DNA of 34,556 nt from a virus, in the IMG/VR virus record IMGVR_UViG_3300044639_001522, positions 1-34,556 of that record; one strand, written 5' to 3'. The notes under the pieces are model-generated. The model was not told the DNA's origin and ran no database searches. It saw only the letters and a list, made by a program, of their open reading frames with translations. Of the stretch, positions 16,396 through 25,118 are shown piece by piece (the stretch's first letter is position 1; every line of letters starts with the position of its first letter). The position numbers and the translations under genes are program-made.

Positions 16396-17577
16396 TTACT
16401 TGATGTTCATATTAAAACGAACGATACCAGACTTCTGATCCCCACCAGCAAAGTGGATGTTGTGTGGAGCGCCGTTAGTCGCAGAACCAGGCATTTTATC
16501 AAGCTGATTAATTAGACCAGTACGTCCGTCAACAATTGAACCATTTAATCTATCATCGTGAGCTGTCTTAACTTTATCAAGGAATTGCTTAGGGAAGTTT
16601 CCGTCAACTAAAACAACCTGACCAACGATGCTTAAAGACTTGCTAATAGCAGCTGCAATGTTAGCAGCTTCGTTTGTAGCAGAAGTATCACCGATAGCTA
16701 CAGGAGAATAAGCAACCCATGCAGAGTCCTTATCAAAAGTAACGAAATCACCTGGCTTAACTGATCCTCTCCAAGTTGCCATACCAGCGAATGGAGTAGC
16801 ATAAGTGCCAGTCAACTCGTAAAGGTAAGTAACTTCGATCTTATCACCATCTTTAACACCACCAGAAAGCCAAGTAAGCTTATCTGGAGTTCCTTCAACA
16901 AAAGAGAAATCTACATCACGGCGACCGTTGATGCGAAGTTCAATTGTGTGAGCAAGAACAGTATTGTGTGCAAGTACTAGCTCAAGAGAATCTTCAGCAG
17001 CAGTTGCTGAGATTTTGTGAGATTGACGCTTAAAAGTTTCGATAGGAAACTCAAGAAGGTAATCTGTAAGAACCGCTACACCTGTTTGACGGTTATAGTT
17101 GTGGAACTTATAAGTAGCAGGGTTCGTAGGATCAGAGCCAGAAAGCATGTATACATCGTAAGATGCAACACCCATGCAAGCACCAACTGAAATCGAAGCT
17201 GAAATAAGAGAGTCAACAACATACTCGCCAGCAGTTACGAAGTTGCCTTGAGCGTTCTTAACACCCATGGCTGCATCATCTGCAGAGTACTGAGGACCTT
17301 GACCGGCACCAGCTGCAATAAGCAACTTGTATCCAGCAGGAACTAAAGCACCGTTAGAAGCAAGAGCTACTGGCTTACCAGCGGCAATTACAATACGGTC
17401 TTGGAAAACTGGTTCATAACGAACTGATGGTAAGAATGCTGCCGGATAAAATTGTCCGAAACGCATACCTTCCATAATTTCGAAATTAGGGGTTGTGTGC
17501 CCATAAAGCTCACTGTTCCCTTTGTGAGTCGCTTTATATCCACCTTGTGGAAAATTTGGGTTAAAAAAATCAGCCAT
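16396..17577 (-). CDS. Head protein, possible capsid decoration/stabilising protein
   Basis: A 393-residue protein between the protease/scaffold and the major capsid gene, a common place for decoration or stabilising proteins. It is beta-rich and soluble. The N-terminus is Asn/Pro/Gly-rich (FFNPNFPQGGYKATHKGN), and the middle has a repeat-like beta segment (VLAHTIELRINGRRDVDFSFVEGTPDKLTWLSGGVKDGDKIEVTYLY). The C-terminus (NIHFAGGDQKSGIVRFNMNI) forms a closing strand. Its codon use resembles that of the capsid gene, so it is probably abundant in the virion. It could also be a minor capsid or vertex protein. I do not recognise a named family. Confidence 0.55.
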   Translation of the reverse strand: MADFFNPNFPQGGYKATHKGNSELYGHTTPNFEIMEGMRFGQFYPAAFLPSVRYEPVFQDRIVIAAGKPVALASNGALVPAGYKLLIAAGAGQGPQYSADDAAMGVKNAQGNFVTAGEYVVDSLISASISVGACMGVASYDVYMLSGSDPTNPATYKFHNYNRQTGVAVLTDYLLEFPIETFKRQSHKISATAAEDSLELVLAHNTVLAHTIELRINGRRDVDFSFVEGTPDKLTWLSGGVKDGDKIEVTYLYELTGTYATPFAGMATWRGSVKPGDFVTFDKDSAWVAYSPVAIGDTSATNEAANIAAAISKSLSIVGQVVLVDGNFPKQFLDKVKTAHDDRLNGSIVDGRTGLINQLDKMPGSATNGAPHNIHFAGGDQKSGIVRFNMNIK

Positions 17578-17589
17578 TGTTCTATCTCC

Positions 17590-19977
17590 TTAATCGAGTG
17601 AAGGTTTCAAACCGTTCTTCTTCATTACTTTATCTAACCATTGATCTGCATCTTTCTTGCCGTATATGCTTACATAATAGCGATACTGATCATATACTTT
17701 TTCTTTAGAGAATTCATCTGATTTCTTCGTAGAGTCTTTAGACTTGTTCGATTTCTTTTCAGATTCTTGCATAACAGGATTTTCCACCTGGATGCTTGCA
17801 TCTATGTCTTTCTTCTCTAGACCATCATTAATTTTAAACCGAGTTAAGTCAACCTGGCTAGATAAATCTTTGATACTATCTTTCAAAGAGACGATAGAGC
17901 GAGTTTTGTGTTCCTCTACCGAAAGCTTCTCATCAGCAACTTCGAAGTTTCCGCTTAACACTTTCAACTGGACGAGCCTTGTGGCGAGTTCTGTTGCTAG
18001 GGCGTCTTTTACTTCAACTAGTTCTGCGGAGATTGTCTCAACTTCTTCATTAGCCGCTTCTAGCTGTGCTTCGAGAATTGAAATCTCTTGAACAGAATCT
18101 TGGCTAACTTCTACTGGAAACTCATATCCAACTTCAACAAGCTTTTGCTTGGCGTCTTCAAATGCTTTCAGTAAATCGTCAGTTGACACCGCTATAGTAT
18201 TATCACACGGTTCGTTATCCCTGTCAAAAGAGTCAGTTAGGTCGATTGCTAGTTTTGCAAGCTTCTTCTCGATCGCGCCTAAAATGCGACCTTTTACCGA
18301 ATCTGATGCTTTGACTTCAGCAAGAACTGCTTTTGATGCAATGTATGTATTCTTGTCTGTCACAGGGAAAAATCCTTTAACACCACAGAAATCAGAAGCT
18401 CTTAGCCCCTCATTAGAGTGAACAATACCTTCTGGCATGTGCGCATTAAGCATATCAGTGAAAGCCTCTTCCGACAGACCAGAAAGTTCCGCTGCATTTG
18501 CTCTCTTTTGGACGGCTGCAACAACGGCTGACGCTTCAAAGTTGTCACCGAAGTGGAGCACCGTAAGTGGGTCTTTCGCGTCAATTAGGGCTGCCGTTAC
18601 AGCTAGAGATTCAATCTCTTCATCCGTAGCAGAGAACCCATCGATAGACTTGATTAGGGCAATTTTTTCTTCGATTACTTCGTCTGAAATCTCGTCGCCG
18701 TCAACAAGTTTATAAGAGTCCATTTTCTTAGCTTTCTTCTTGGCTTTCTTTTCAGAAGGCTTTTTATCAGCCTTAGGATCCTTCTCTTCTTTGTCTTCAC
18801 CTTTTTTGAAAAGCTTAAACTTGTCGTCAAAATACTTAGTAATAATTTCATCCGCAGAATCACTCTCAACCATTTCACTCTCAGCCATTACGGCTGTAAT
18901 GTCTGTGATTAGCTTTTCAAGGTCCACTTCTGATAGCGACTCTGCATACTGAGAGATTGTCATCTCTTTGCTGCCAGATTCTTCACTATAAGAGTAAACG
19001 CTTGTGCTAACACGAATCCCATCCAGAATATTCTGACGGAGATCCTTCGTCTCTTTCTTCTTAGCCATTGCGTTCTCCATTTTTTGAATATTATCTTTGA
19101 CTTCGATTAAATCTACGTCTTCTTTTGTCGACAATGAATAAAGGTTTTTATCGTTCCAAGCAAACAGGCTAGCTGCTACTGTGAAATTATCCTTGTACTC
19201 GTATAGTGTAATCGAGTCATCTAGTTTGTCTTTAACTTGATGCGCACCTATGATCTTAAATCCAGCTGCATTGGGGTCGGCAGGTGCATTTACAATTCCC
19301 AAGTGGTCATAACTCATTGCTCCTGGGACTAACACCATGACGCTATCATCGTATCTTCCACCCCGAGAGTGCTCGCATGCTCCATCCTGAACCCAGTCGG
19401 TTGCACAGATGCTACACACGGCGCTGTTAGAGGACATAGAGGTTGATACAGTTAGATATCTTTCGTCTAAGATTTTTCCAATCGTTTCTGCATCTGTTAT
19501 CTTAAGAGTTCCTCGGATGTGACCAAGTCCCTTGTATCCATCTTTGCCATCGTAGTTTTCAATTACATGATTAACAAAGTCTGTGATTTTGTTTCGTTTA
19601 ACATCTTTTGCGTCTACAAAGGCGCTTAACTTAGCGAAATAACTATCCTTAGATGCATACTTAGACGATGTATCTACATAATCTGCCTGAATAACACGAC
19701 CCACAGGATCGGCTGGCTTATGAGGATCTTCATCATGTCCGATAATGACAGGCTTGGCGTAGTCTTTTGTAAAGGAAAAGGCGCCGTCCCTCATTTTAGA
19801 AGGAAGATAGAACCCGTAGTTACGAGTTACAATACCTGAGTGTGTCATTTCAATCTGGGCAACTAGCGCGTGACCAGACGGGGACGTTGAGTCCTTCGTC
19901 TTAAAGTACTTATCTTTGTTGGAGGCAATAGATGCCTGACCTTCAATGCGATCTGTAAACTTAACCAAATTTTTCAT
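17590..19977 (-). CDS. Prohead protease fused to scaffold
   Basis: A 795-residue two-part protein. The first 250 residues are a phage prohead protease: residues 75-95 (KPVIIGHDEDPHKPADPVGRV) hold the conserved His (H81) block, and 173-180 (RYLTVSTS) the nucleophile Ser block (S178 most likely), as in S78/U35-type serine proteases. Between them and the end of the protease sits a zinc-ribbon-like cluster, C188-x2-C191 and C201-x-H203. Residues 390-425 are a Lys/Glu linker. Residues about 630-690 are a coiled coil, and the C-terminus is Lys/Ser-rich. The protease would cut the scaffold and capsid proteins during head maturation. The unit has its own promoter (19995-20023). A possible internal start at residue 304 would give a free scaffold. 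Confidence 0.8.
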   Translation of the reverse strand: MKNLVKFTDRIEGQASIASNKDKYFKTKDSTSPSGHALVAQIEMTHSGIVTRNYGFYLPSKMRDGAFSFTKDYAKPVIIGHDEDPHKPADPVGRVIQADYVDTSSKYASKDSYFAKLSAFVDAKDVKRNKITDFVNHVIENYDGKDGYKGLGHIRGTLKITDAETIGKILDERYLTVSTSMSSNSAVCSICATDWVQDGACEHSRGGRYDDSVMVLVPGAMSYDHLGIVNAPADPNAAGFKIIGAHQVKDKLDDSITLYEYKDNFTVAASLFAWNDKNLYSLSTKEDVDLIEVKDNIQKMENAMAKKKETKDLRQNILDGIRVSTSVYSYSEESGSKEMTISQYAESLSEVDLEKLITDITAVMAESEMVESDSADEIITKYFDDKFKLFKKGEDKEEKDPKADKKPSEKKAKKKAKKMDSYKLVDGDEISDEVIEEKIALIKSIDGFSATDEEIESLAVTAALIDAKDPLTVLHFGDNFEASAVVAAVQKRANAAELSGLSEEAFTDMLNAHMPEGIVHSNEGLRASDFCGVKGFFPVTDKNTYIASKAVLAEVKASDSVKGRILGAIEKKLAKLAIDLTDSFDRDNEPCDNTIAVSTDDLLKAFEDAKQKLVEVGYEFPVEVSQDSVQEISILEAQLEAANEEVETISAELVEVKDALATELATRLVQLKVLSGNFEVADEKLSVEEHKTRSIVSLKDSIKDLSSQVDLTRFKINDGLEKKDIDASIQVENPVMQESEKKSNKSKDSTKKSDEFSKEKVYDQYRYYVSIYGKKDADQWLDKVMKKNGLKPSLD
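19066..19078 (-). promoter_or_regulatory. Candidate internal ribosome binding site and start for a free scaffold
   Basis: Inside the protease-scaffold gene, GGAG (minus strand, 19075-19078) lies six bases before an in-frame ATG (19066-19068), codon 304. Translation from here would give a 492-residue protein starting MAKKKETKDLRQ, containing the Lys/Glu linker and coiled coil but no protease. Nested scaffold genes are known in other phages, such as lambda Nu3 within C. This one is an inference from the site and spacing. Confidence 0.45.
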
Positions 19978-19994
19978 TATAGCTCCACCGTATC

Positions 19995-20023
19995 ATTATA
20001 TGGCGTTATCTCGATTTTGTAAA
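19995..20023 (-). promoter_or_regulatory. Sigma70-like promoter before the protease/capsid unit
   Basis: On the minus strand, TTTACA (20018-20023), a 17-base spacer, then a perfect TATAAT (19995-20000). It lies in the 47-base gap between the portal stop and the protease start, with the Shine-Dalgarno following. The match and spacing are near-ideal for the housekeeping sigma factor. It would boost protease, head protein and capsid transcripts up to the terminator at 14921-14949. Confidence 0.8.
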
Positions 20024-20024
20024 A

Positions 20025-22100
20025 CTATGAAATACCATTAGTTATCTTTGCTATGGAATTTACATGAAATGGAGGAATAGAATCAAGACTAAAGCCTTCA
20101 AGGCTAATCTCATATCCTAAATCCTTGCATGTTTCACACTCTGAGTCCCTCGATATGCCTGCCTTTTTGTATCCAAGCGAGCTAAGAGCAAGCGCTTTGC
20201 CATAATTGTAAGCACGGATCCTTTCAGTTCTGTCTATAAATTCTGCTCTATATCTAATGGAATCAATAACTTCTGCCACTTCTTTTGATATGTCTTTGTT
20301 TGATCTGTCTTGTGCTTGTAGCTTATCAATCGTGCGAACTACGCGCCCTGCTATATCTTTGAAGAATTTATCCACATAAGAGGTCGTGTAGGTTCTAACT
20401 TCGGGAAAGTCAGTAATAATAAGCTTGCCTACTTGTTCGTCTGATAGTCGAGCGTCTCTTGCCCCTTGGGCAAATGCAGCAGCTGTGATCTTGGTGTATT
20501 TATCTGTAATGGTTTTCTTTGCCATCCCAGTCATTACTCCAATCCAACTCTTGTCTATTTGTCTTCCTTCAACATGGTCCAGAATATCTGATCTAAGTAG
20601 CCTGGTCGTATCGACCGCTACGTTGTCTTTAATGTAGTAATCTTTTCGAGATGCTTGAGGTCCCGTTTTTGTTCCGTACTGATTGGTCGGACGAGACATT
20701 GATTTTGCTTGTCCCACAGAAGCGTCTGCCTTCATTGAAGCAGCTTGGATTTGCCCATCCACTTGTGCCTGAAGAGATGTCATTGTCACTCTTGCGTGGT
20801 ACATTCCAGCTTCATCTTCTGCTGACATCGGCTCCTTGCCAGCAACCTGGCGAGCTTCATCTACAGTTATAATATTACCGTTGTATAAAACCTGAGCATT
20901 AACGTTCTCTTTCATCTGTTGTTCAATATCAACTTCTTTGAATTTGAACTTAACAATATTTTCTTCTGAAAGAACATCGTACGAGAAAGTAGACTCTAGT
21001 AGTAACTCCTGGATAACTTCTTTATCAATAAAGTCTTCAAGAATGTCTTGATAATCTTTAACCGAGTCGACCAGTGATCGAGACATTGAATCTGCTGTCG
21101 CACGATTCGCAGTGTCGCCGTCTCCAATATCAACACTAGATATTCCTAGTCCAGAAATAACTCTTTGCTTAAAGTAATCAAGGTATTCCCTTGCTTTAAG
21201 TGCGTGCTTCTCTGCCCCGATGTATTCTATTGTATGTCTTTCGGGAGTTACGATCCCGCCCTCTGCTGGCATATTTTCAATCTGTCCGCGAACATAGTCC
21301 ACTTCCGAGATTAACGTGCCATCCGCAAGGCGAACATCACCCGCAGGTTTGCTTTCCGTTCCAACTTTATACTGGAATATAGGAAACAGTGTTTGATAAA
21401 TTAAAAGCTCGACGTTCTCTTCAATTCTACGCAAGGCACGAATGTCGTCCTTGACTGGGGTGATCGAAGGCGTACCAAAGCTAAACCCTGGTTTTTTATA
21501 GGCATAAAAGTGAATTATATCCCGAGGGCTCCACTCTTTAATGATGCCGTTGCGTTCCTGTCTGTATTTTACGATGCGACCCTTGTCATCTCTCTTGAAT
21601 GTTACGTCCTCCGGACCCATGCCGAAATAAGCAGCAACAGGAGCGACATTGCCAATAGATCGTCCACCAGATGCATCCTTGTTACGAACCTTAACCCAGA
21701 AGTAATTGGATCTTGAAATGAGGGCATACCCTGTCTCTCTTAGAAGGTTCCTCCAGCTTCCGCCTGATGCAAATTCAACCTGTTGAAGTCTGGCTTTTAT
21801 GTAATTTATAGTTTCTTTGTTTTTTCCTGCAAACTTTTCACCCTCTTTGAACATGAGAGCGGCTTTCTTTTGAAAGGCTTGTCGAACGATAGCTTCAACA
21901 TCTTCGATGACTCCAATCTCCAGCATATTATATTCGGGTCTGCTGTAAAGAATCCGAGCACCATAATGTTGAACGGGAGTTGAGATGTTAGGGCGCTGAC
22001 CTGCGGATGATTGAATAACGGCTAATGTCGCAGACTGTGCGTCGCGAACGTTGCCTCTTTTATTAAATGATATGATACCATCGGCTTTCATTAAATCCAT
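20025..22100 (-). CDS. Portal protein fused to a MuF-like head morphogenesis domain
   Basis: A 691-residue protein. The first 470 residues match a phage portal: ISRSNYFWVKV, then SPRDIIHFYAYKKPGFSFGTPSI (the conserved D-I-I-H-F then P-G), then RRIEENVELLIYQTLFPIFQYKVG, and a long crown/stem helix around VISGLGISSVDIGDGD. The region 540-691 resembles the SPP1 gp7/MuF domain, with FIDRTERIRAYNYGKALAL at 621-639, C655-x2-C658, and a terminal PPFHVNS (676-682). In MuF proteins this end usually reads PPxHPNCRC; here the later cysteines are missing. The portal forms the dodecameric DNA channel that docks with the terminase and neck. It follows the 701-residue unknown directly, with no intergenic bases. 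Confidence 0.85.
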   Translation of the reverse strand: MDLMKADGIISFNKRGNVRDAQSATLAVIQSSAGQRPNISTPVQHYGARILYSRPEYNMLEIGVIEDVEAIVRQAFQKKAALMFKEGEKFAGKNKETINYIKARLQQVEFASGGSWRNLLRETGYALISRSNYFWVKVRNKDASGGRSIGNVAPVAAYFGMGPEDVTFKRDDKGRIVKYRQERNGIIKEWSPRDIIHFYAYKKPGFSFGTPSITPVKDDIRALRRIEENVELLIYQTLFPIFQYKVGTESKPAGDVRLADGTLISEVDYVRGQIENMPAEGGIVTPERHTIEYIGAEKHALKAREYLDYFKQRVISGLGISSVDIGDGDTANRATADSMSRSLVDSVKDYQDILEDFIDKEVIQELLLESTFSYDVLSEENIVKFKFKEVDIEQQMKENVNAQVLYNGNIITVDEARQVAGKEPMSAEDEAGMYHARVTMTSLQAQVDGQIQAASMKADASVGQAKSMSRPTNQYGTKTGPQASRKDYYIKDNVAVDTTRLLRSDILDHVEGRQIDKSWIGVMTGMAKKTITDKYTKITAAAFAQGARDARLSDEQVGKLIITDFPEVRTYTTSYVDKFFKDIAGRVVRTIDKLQAQDRSNKDISKEVAEVIDSIRYRAEFIDRTERIRAYNYGKALALSSLGYKKAGISRDSECETCKDLGYEISLEGFSLDSIPPFHVNSIAKITNGIS

Positions 22101-24206
22101 TTAGTTCCCTACGTTTCCTGCCCACTTCTTGATTGTATCAAGATTGGACTTAGTTGAGCTAGAGATTTCTCCGCACAGATTAAACTTAATTACTGCAACG
22201 GATGCTGACTCTCCGAATTCATTAGTGGCTTTGATCTGAGCCTTGCTTACGTTTCCTATATCCAACACTGAGCCCGCGCTATTTGCTTGTTTCATGTCGC
22301 CTACTTTCTTGGCTTTGCCAGAAGAGCCATCGGGCAAGTCTTCTATTAGTTCGGCTTCAACATCTGATCCAACCACAACTAAAACAGACCCGCCATCCTC
22401 GTCCTGACCAATTGCAATTGCTGGCGTATTCGCATCGTTGTTACTGTGGTTTGACGCAGACAAAAATGAACCCAGTGCAGCAGACGGATCCTTTTTATTA
22501 TTACATAAGTTACCCGACTTGCCAATTGCATGAAGAGACATAAGGGCGTTTATTACACCTAATATCCTTGCTATCTTCTGTAAATCGGCTGCACCTTGTA
22601 GCATGTCTTCTGTTGTTGCTGCTCTGCCTTTTAGTGTTCTCTCTAGCTCTAATTTCCATACGTTGGCGGTATCATTTATCATGCTTTTGCCGTCAAGGAT
22701 ATATTTGCGCACATCGTGAAGGGAGTTTCCGATAAAGCTACGGGAACCATTTAGCTTATTTCTGGCAGCCCCTATTGCATCCTGTCTTTCGGATTTCGGA
22801 GGAAGTGGCTTGCTGAGTTTGGATAGCGCCTCTTGTTGCTCTGAGATTAGCCCGCCTTTTCCATCGGTACCTCTTAGCTTGTCCAGTTCTTCTTTTATAT
22901 TATCTAATTCTTCTTCTCTGCTAACAAAAGAGAAAGGTGCATCCTGTGTGGTAATCGCCCCTGCTCCATTTCGGTTATTGGGGTCTACTACAATCTGACC
23001 CGTCTCATCTCTCTTGTTTGGGACAACTTCTCCGTTCAACTTCCGCTCTCTATTTGTGGCACTGCGGTCAATGGCGGGGTATGAAGACGGATTGTTAGCG
23101 TAAGTCCCGTCTTTCTTCCGCTGGTTAAGGTAGTCTCTTCTTTCAACAAGAGAGGCAACCTTTCTTTCCATGAAGCTTACGTTCGTGTTTATTTGTGATC
23201 GCCTCGCATTGGAAGCTTTGCTATTTGCATTATTAACGTCTAGTTTAGACAACTGAGTATCAAGCGATTTAATAACGCAATCTATCGGTCCTAGAATTAA
23301 TTGTATGTATTTATCTAATATTTCATTCAACCCGCCCAGTATCGGTGAGAAGAACGGTGTTATGAAAGACATAAAAGCCCCACTTGGGTTGATTAACTTT
23401 ATGTCCGTTAACTTAAGAGCCAAGGTCTGCAATAAAGATACCATGCCGAACAAATCCGGCATACATTGTATCTCCATGAAATTAAGAAGAGAACAAAGGT
23501 CGTCGTACACTTCCGTATTAGAAAGTAGAGCTTTATATTGGTTAAGTAGCTGTCGATATTTTCTGACTAAGTCCTGCTCCAATATCCCGAGTAGTTCTTT
23601 GCCAGGTTGATGCCCACCCTTCCATGATCTTGTGTTACAAGGAATGCATTCTTCGAATATTGCACCTTTCTTTGTACCCTTTCTTCCTCTGATGTAAGAG
23701 CCGGGCGGGTCTGCCTGAAAGGTAGACAAGCTACCTGTCCCTCTCGGAAAGACATTAGGCTCCCTTGGTCCTCTTGCAGTTTCATATTTTCGGTTCTCGT
23801 CATTAAACGCGACACTGCTCCCTTTGACAGGATTTAGCTTCGCAGCACTTGATCCTCCAAGTATAAAGTCAGAGGCACGAGTTGCGTCACTAAGTGTCTT
23901 TGCGGTAATTGGATAGTTACCCTTAATAAGGTCTAGATCTCCAATGCCTTTGATATTTGTGTCGCCTGTGGATGTCATGTCGTCAATTGTCATTTTCGAA
24001 TAGCTTTCCATGCTACTCTTGGACGAAACAATATCTGTCTGCAGATGATTCAGCTGAGGAAGGATGACAGGATATATTGCGGCTTCATTTCCTGTTATTT
24101 GACTGGCTGCCGCTTTTTTATATGCATCTTTAAGGACTGTAACAGCCCTTTTCATGTCTAAGATAGTTTCTGAATTAAATGCAATCTCAATTGTGTTTTC
24201 AGCCAT
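22101..24206 (-). CDS. 701-residue virion-associated protein of unknown function
   Basis: The protein lies directly upstream of the portal and overlaps the preceding gene by one base. Residues 1-110 are helical. Residues 150-205 form a Gly/Arg/Pro-rich segment with a Cys pair (C187 and C190, within EECIPCNTRSW). Residues 210-320 are leucine-rich helices with further cysteines and a hydrophobic stretch around ITPFFSPILGGLNEILDKYIQLILGPIDC that could contact a membrane or hydrophobic partner. Residues 330-480 are Asn/Asp/Lys/Arg-rich and partly coiled coil. The C-terminal 100 residues include beta strands (SVLVVVGSDVEAELIEDLPDG). I do not recognise a family. Its place with the packaging and portal genes suggests an internal head or portal-vertex protein; this is inference. 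Confidence 0.5.
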   Translation of the reverse strand: MAENTIEIAFNSETILDMKRAVTVLKDAYKKAAASQITGNEAAIYPVILPQLNHLQTDIVSSKSSMESYSKMTIDDMTSTGDTNIKGIGDLDLIKGNYPITAKTLSDATRASDFILGGSSAAKLNPVKGSSVAFNDENRKYETARGPREPNVFPRGTGSLSTFQADPPGSYIRGRKGTKKGAIFEECIPCNTRSWKGGHQPGKELLGILEQDLVRKYRQLLNQYKALLSNTEVYDDLCSLLNFMEIQCMPDLFGMVSLLQTLALKLTDIKLINPSGAFMSFITPFFSPILGGLNEILDKYIQLILGPIDCVIKSLDTQLSKLDVNNANSKASNARRSQINTNVSFMERKVASLVERRDYLNQRKKDGTYANNPSSYPAIDRSATNRERKLNGEVVPNKRDETGQIVVDPNNRNGAGAITTQDAPFSFVSREEELDNIKEELDKLRGTDGKGGLISEQQEALSKLSKPLPPKSERQDAIGAARNKLNGSRSFIGNSLHDVRKYILDGKSMINDTANVWKLELERTLKGRAATTEDMLQGAADLQKIARILGVINALMSLHAIGKSGNLCNNKKDPSAALGSFLSASNHSNNDANTPAIAIGQDEDGGSVLVVVGSDVEAELIEDLPDGSSGKAKKVGDMKQANSAGSVLDIGNVSKAQIKATNEFGESASVAVIKFNLCGEISSSTKSNLDTIKKWAGNVGN

Positions 24207-24670
24207 TATGCGCCCACGTTACTTGCGGCTTCTCTGCTCGCCAATAGTGATTCTTTGGATTGCCCACCACCAAGAGGTGATAGTGCCGGACCTTGTGCTT
24301 GCAGTTTTCTGTTCTCTGCTTTCATTGCCTTGTCCGTTAACTGTACTTCTTTTGTTGGTTCAAAACCAGGAGTATATGGCGGAACAGCAGGCGGAGCAGT
24401 AACAACTGGATTAACCGGAGCAGGAGGAGATGTATGCGTATGAGCACTTACTCCCTGTGCAATTTTCTGTAGTTCTGTATTTATCTTTGTCTCTATTATT
24501 GAAATTCGGTCATTCATCTGTCTAACCATAAGCTTATAGTCATCAATGTGAATAAACTCATCTTGCAAAAATAAGTCATGAATTTTACGATAGAGTTTTC
24601 TCCATCTTTGAGCTGGTGCCTGTGATGATGAGGTAACCCTAGGATCAAGCGCCACTGAGATTCCCCCCAT
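24206..24670 (-). CDS. Small structural-type protein with Pro-rich linker
   Basis: A 154-residue protein. Residues 18-70 are helical and coiled-coil-like (QRWRKLYRKIHDLFLQDEFIH ... MNDRISIIETKINTELQKI). A HTHTSPPAPV segment and a Pro/Ala/Val linker (residues 75-105) follow, then a basic and Ser-rich tail. ATG at 24668-24670 has no clear Shine-Dalgarno. A GTG at 24653-24655 (residue 6) has GGGGGGAA six bases upstream and may be the real start, giving an 11-base rather than 26-base overlap with the gene before. It belongs to the small virion gene group after the 25.6-kb promoter. The role is unknown. Confidence 0.5.
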   Translation of the reverse strand: MGGISVALDPRVTSSSQAPAQRWRKLYRKIHDLFLQDEFIHIDDYKLMVRQMNDRISIIETKINTELQKIAQGVSAHTHTSPPAPVNPVVTAPPAVPPYTPGFEPTKEVQLTDKAMKAENRKLQAQGPALSPLGGGQSKESLLASREAASNVGA

Positions 24671-25118
24671 TGGCGATAGATTGGTGGCTGATCCACGCGT
24701 CTACCTTCGCTTCAAAGTCTAGAATAGATTCAAACATGTCGTATGTTATGGTTCCCGAAGCAGCACCAAATAACGTTTCTTCTGCGTCAGCGTAAGCTTC
24801 ATTGGCGGTAACAAGAGGGTCATATTCAAATACAACCCTCTTGGCTTTCTTCCTCATTGCCTTCTTGATCTTCGCGATCTCTTTAAGTAGATCGTCCAAA
24901 TCGCCAATAAGATTTGCGGTTCTATCTGTTGTGCTCGTAGTACCCGTTACGTCTTTCTCGGAAAGGGAAGATTGAGCAGAGTCAACTTGCGGCTTGGGTG
25001 TATAGGCAAATGTGCCCGATGCAGTAAGGGTTTTCCTATCGTCAATTCGTAATGATTTGGTTACCGTCGGGAAGACTACTCGAATCCTCATATCGGCGTT
25101 AAAGGTAACTTGTGCCAT
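24645..25118 (-). CDS. Hypothetical virion-group protein with coiled coil
   Basis: A 157-residue protein. The N-terminal 45 residues are beta-like (VTFNADMRIRVVFPTVTKSLRIDD). A Ser/Thr-rich linker (46-68) follows, then a basic coiled-coil helix (LDDLLKEIAKIKKAMRKKAKRV, about 72-93), and an acidic C-terminal helix ending IDFEAKVDAWISHQS-like. The start overlaps the stop of the previous gene by one base. No family was recognised. It lies between two other small genes and the portal group, so a minor head or packaging-associated component is plausible. Confidence 0.45.
   Translation of the reverse strand: MAQVTFNADMRIRVVFPTVTKSLRIDDRKTLTASGTFAYTPKPQVDSAQSSLSEKDVTGTTSTTDRTANLIGDLDDLLKEIAKIKKAMRKKAKRVVFEYDPLVTANEAYADAEETLFGAASGTITYDMFESILDFEAKVDAWISHQSIANGGNLSGA

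Noticed and set aside
24653-24670. Second start for the 154-residue gene (GTG at 24655)
   Set aside because: Not rejected outright. Kept as an alternative in the feature because the ATG lacks a clear ribosome site; listed here as unresolved.
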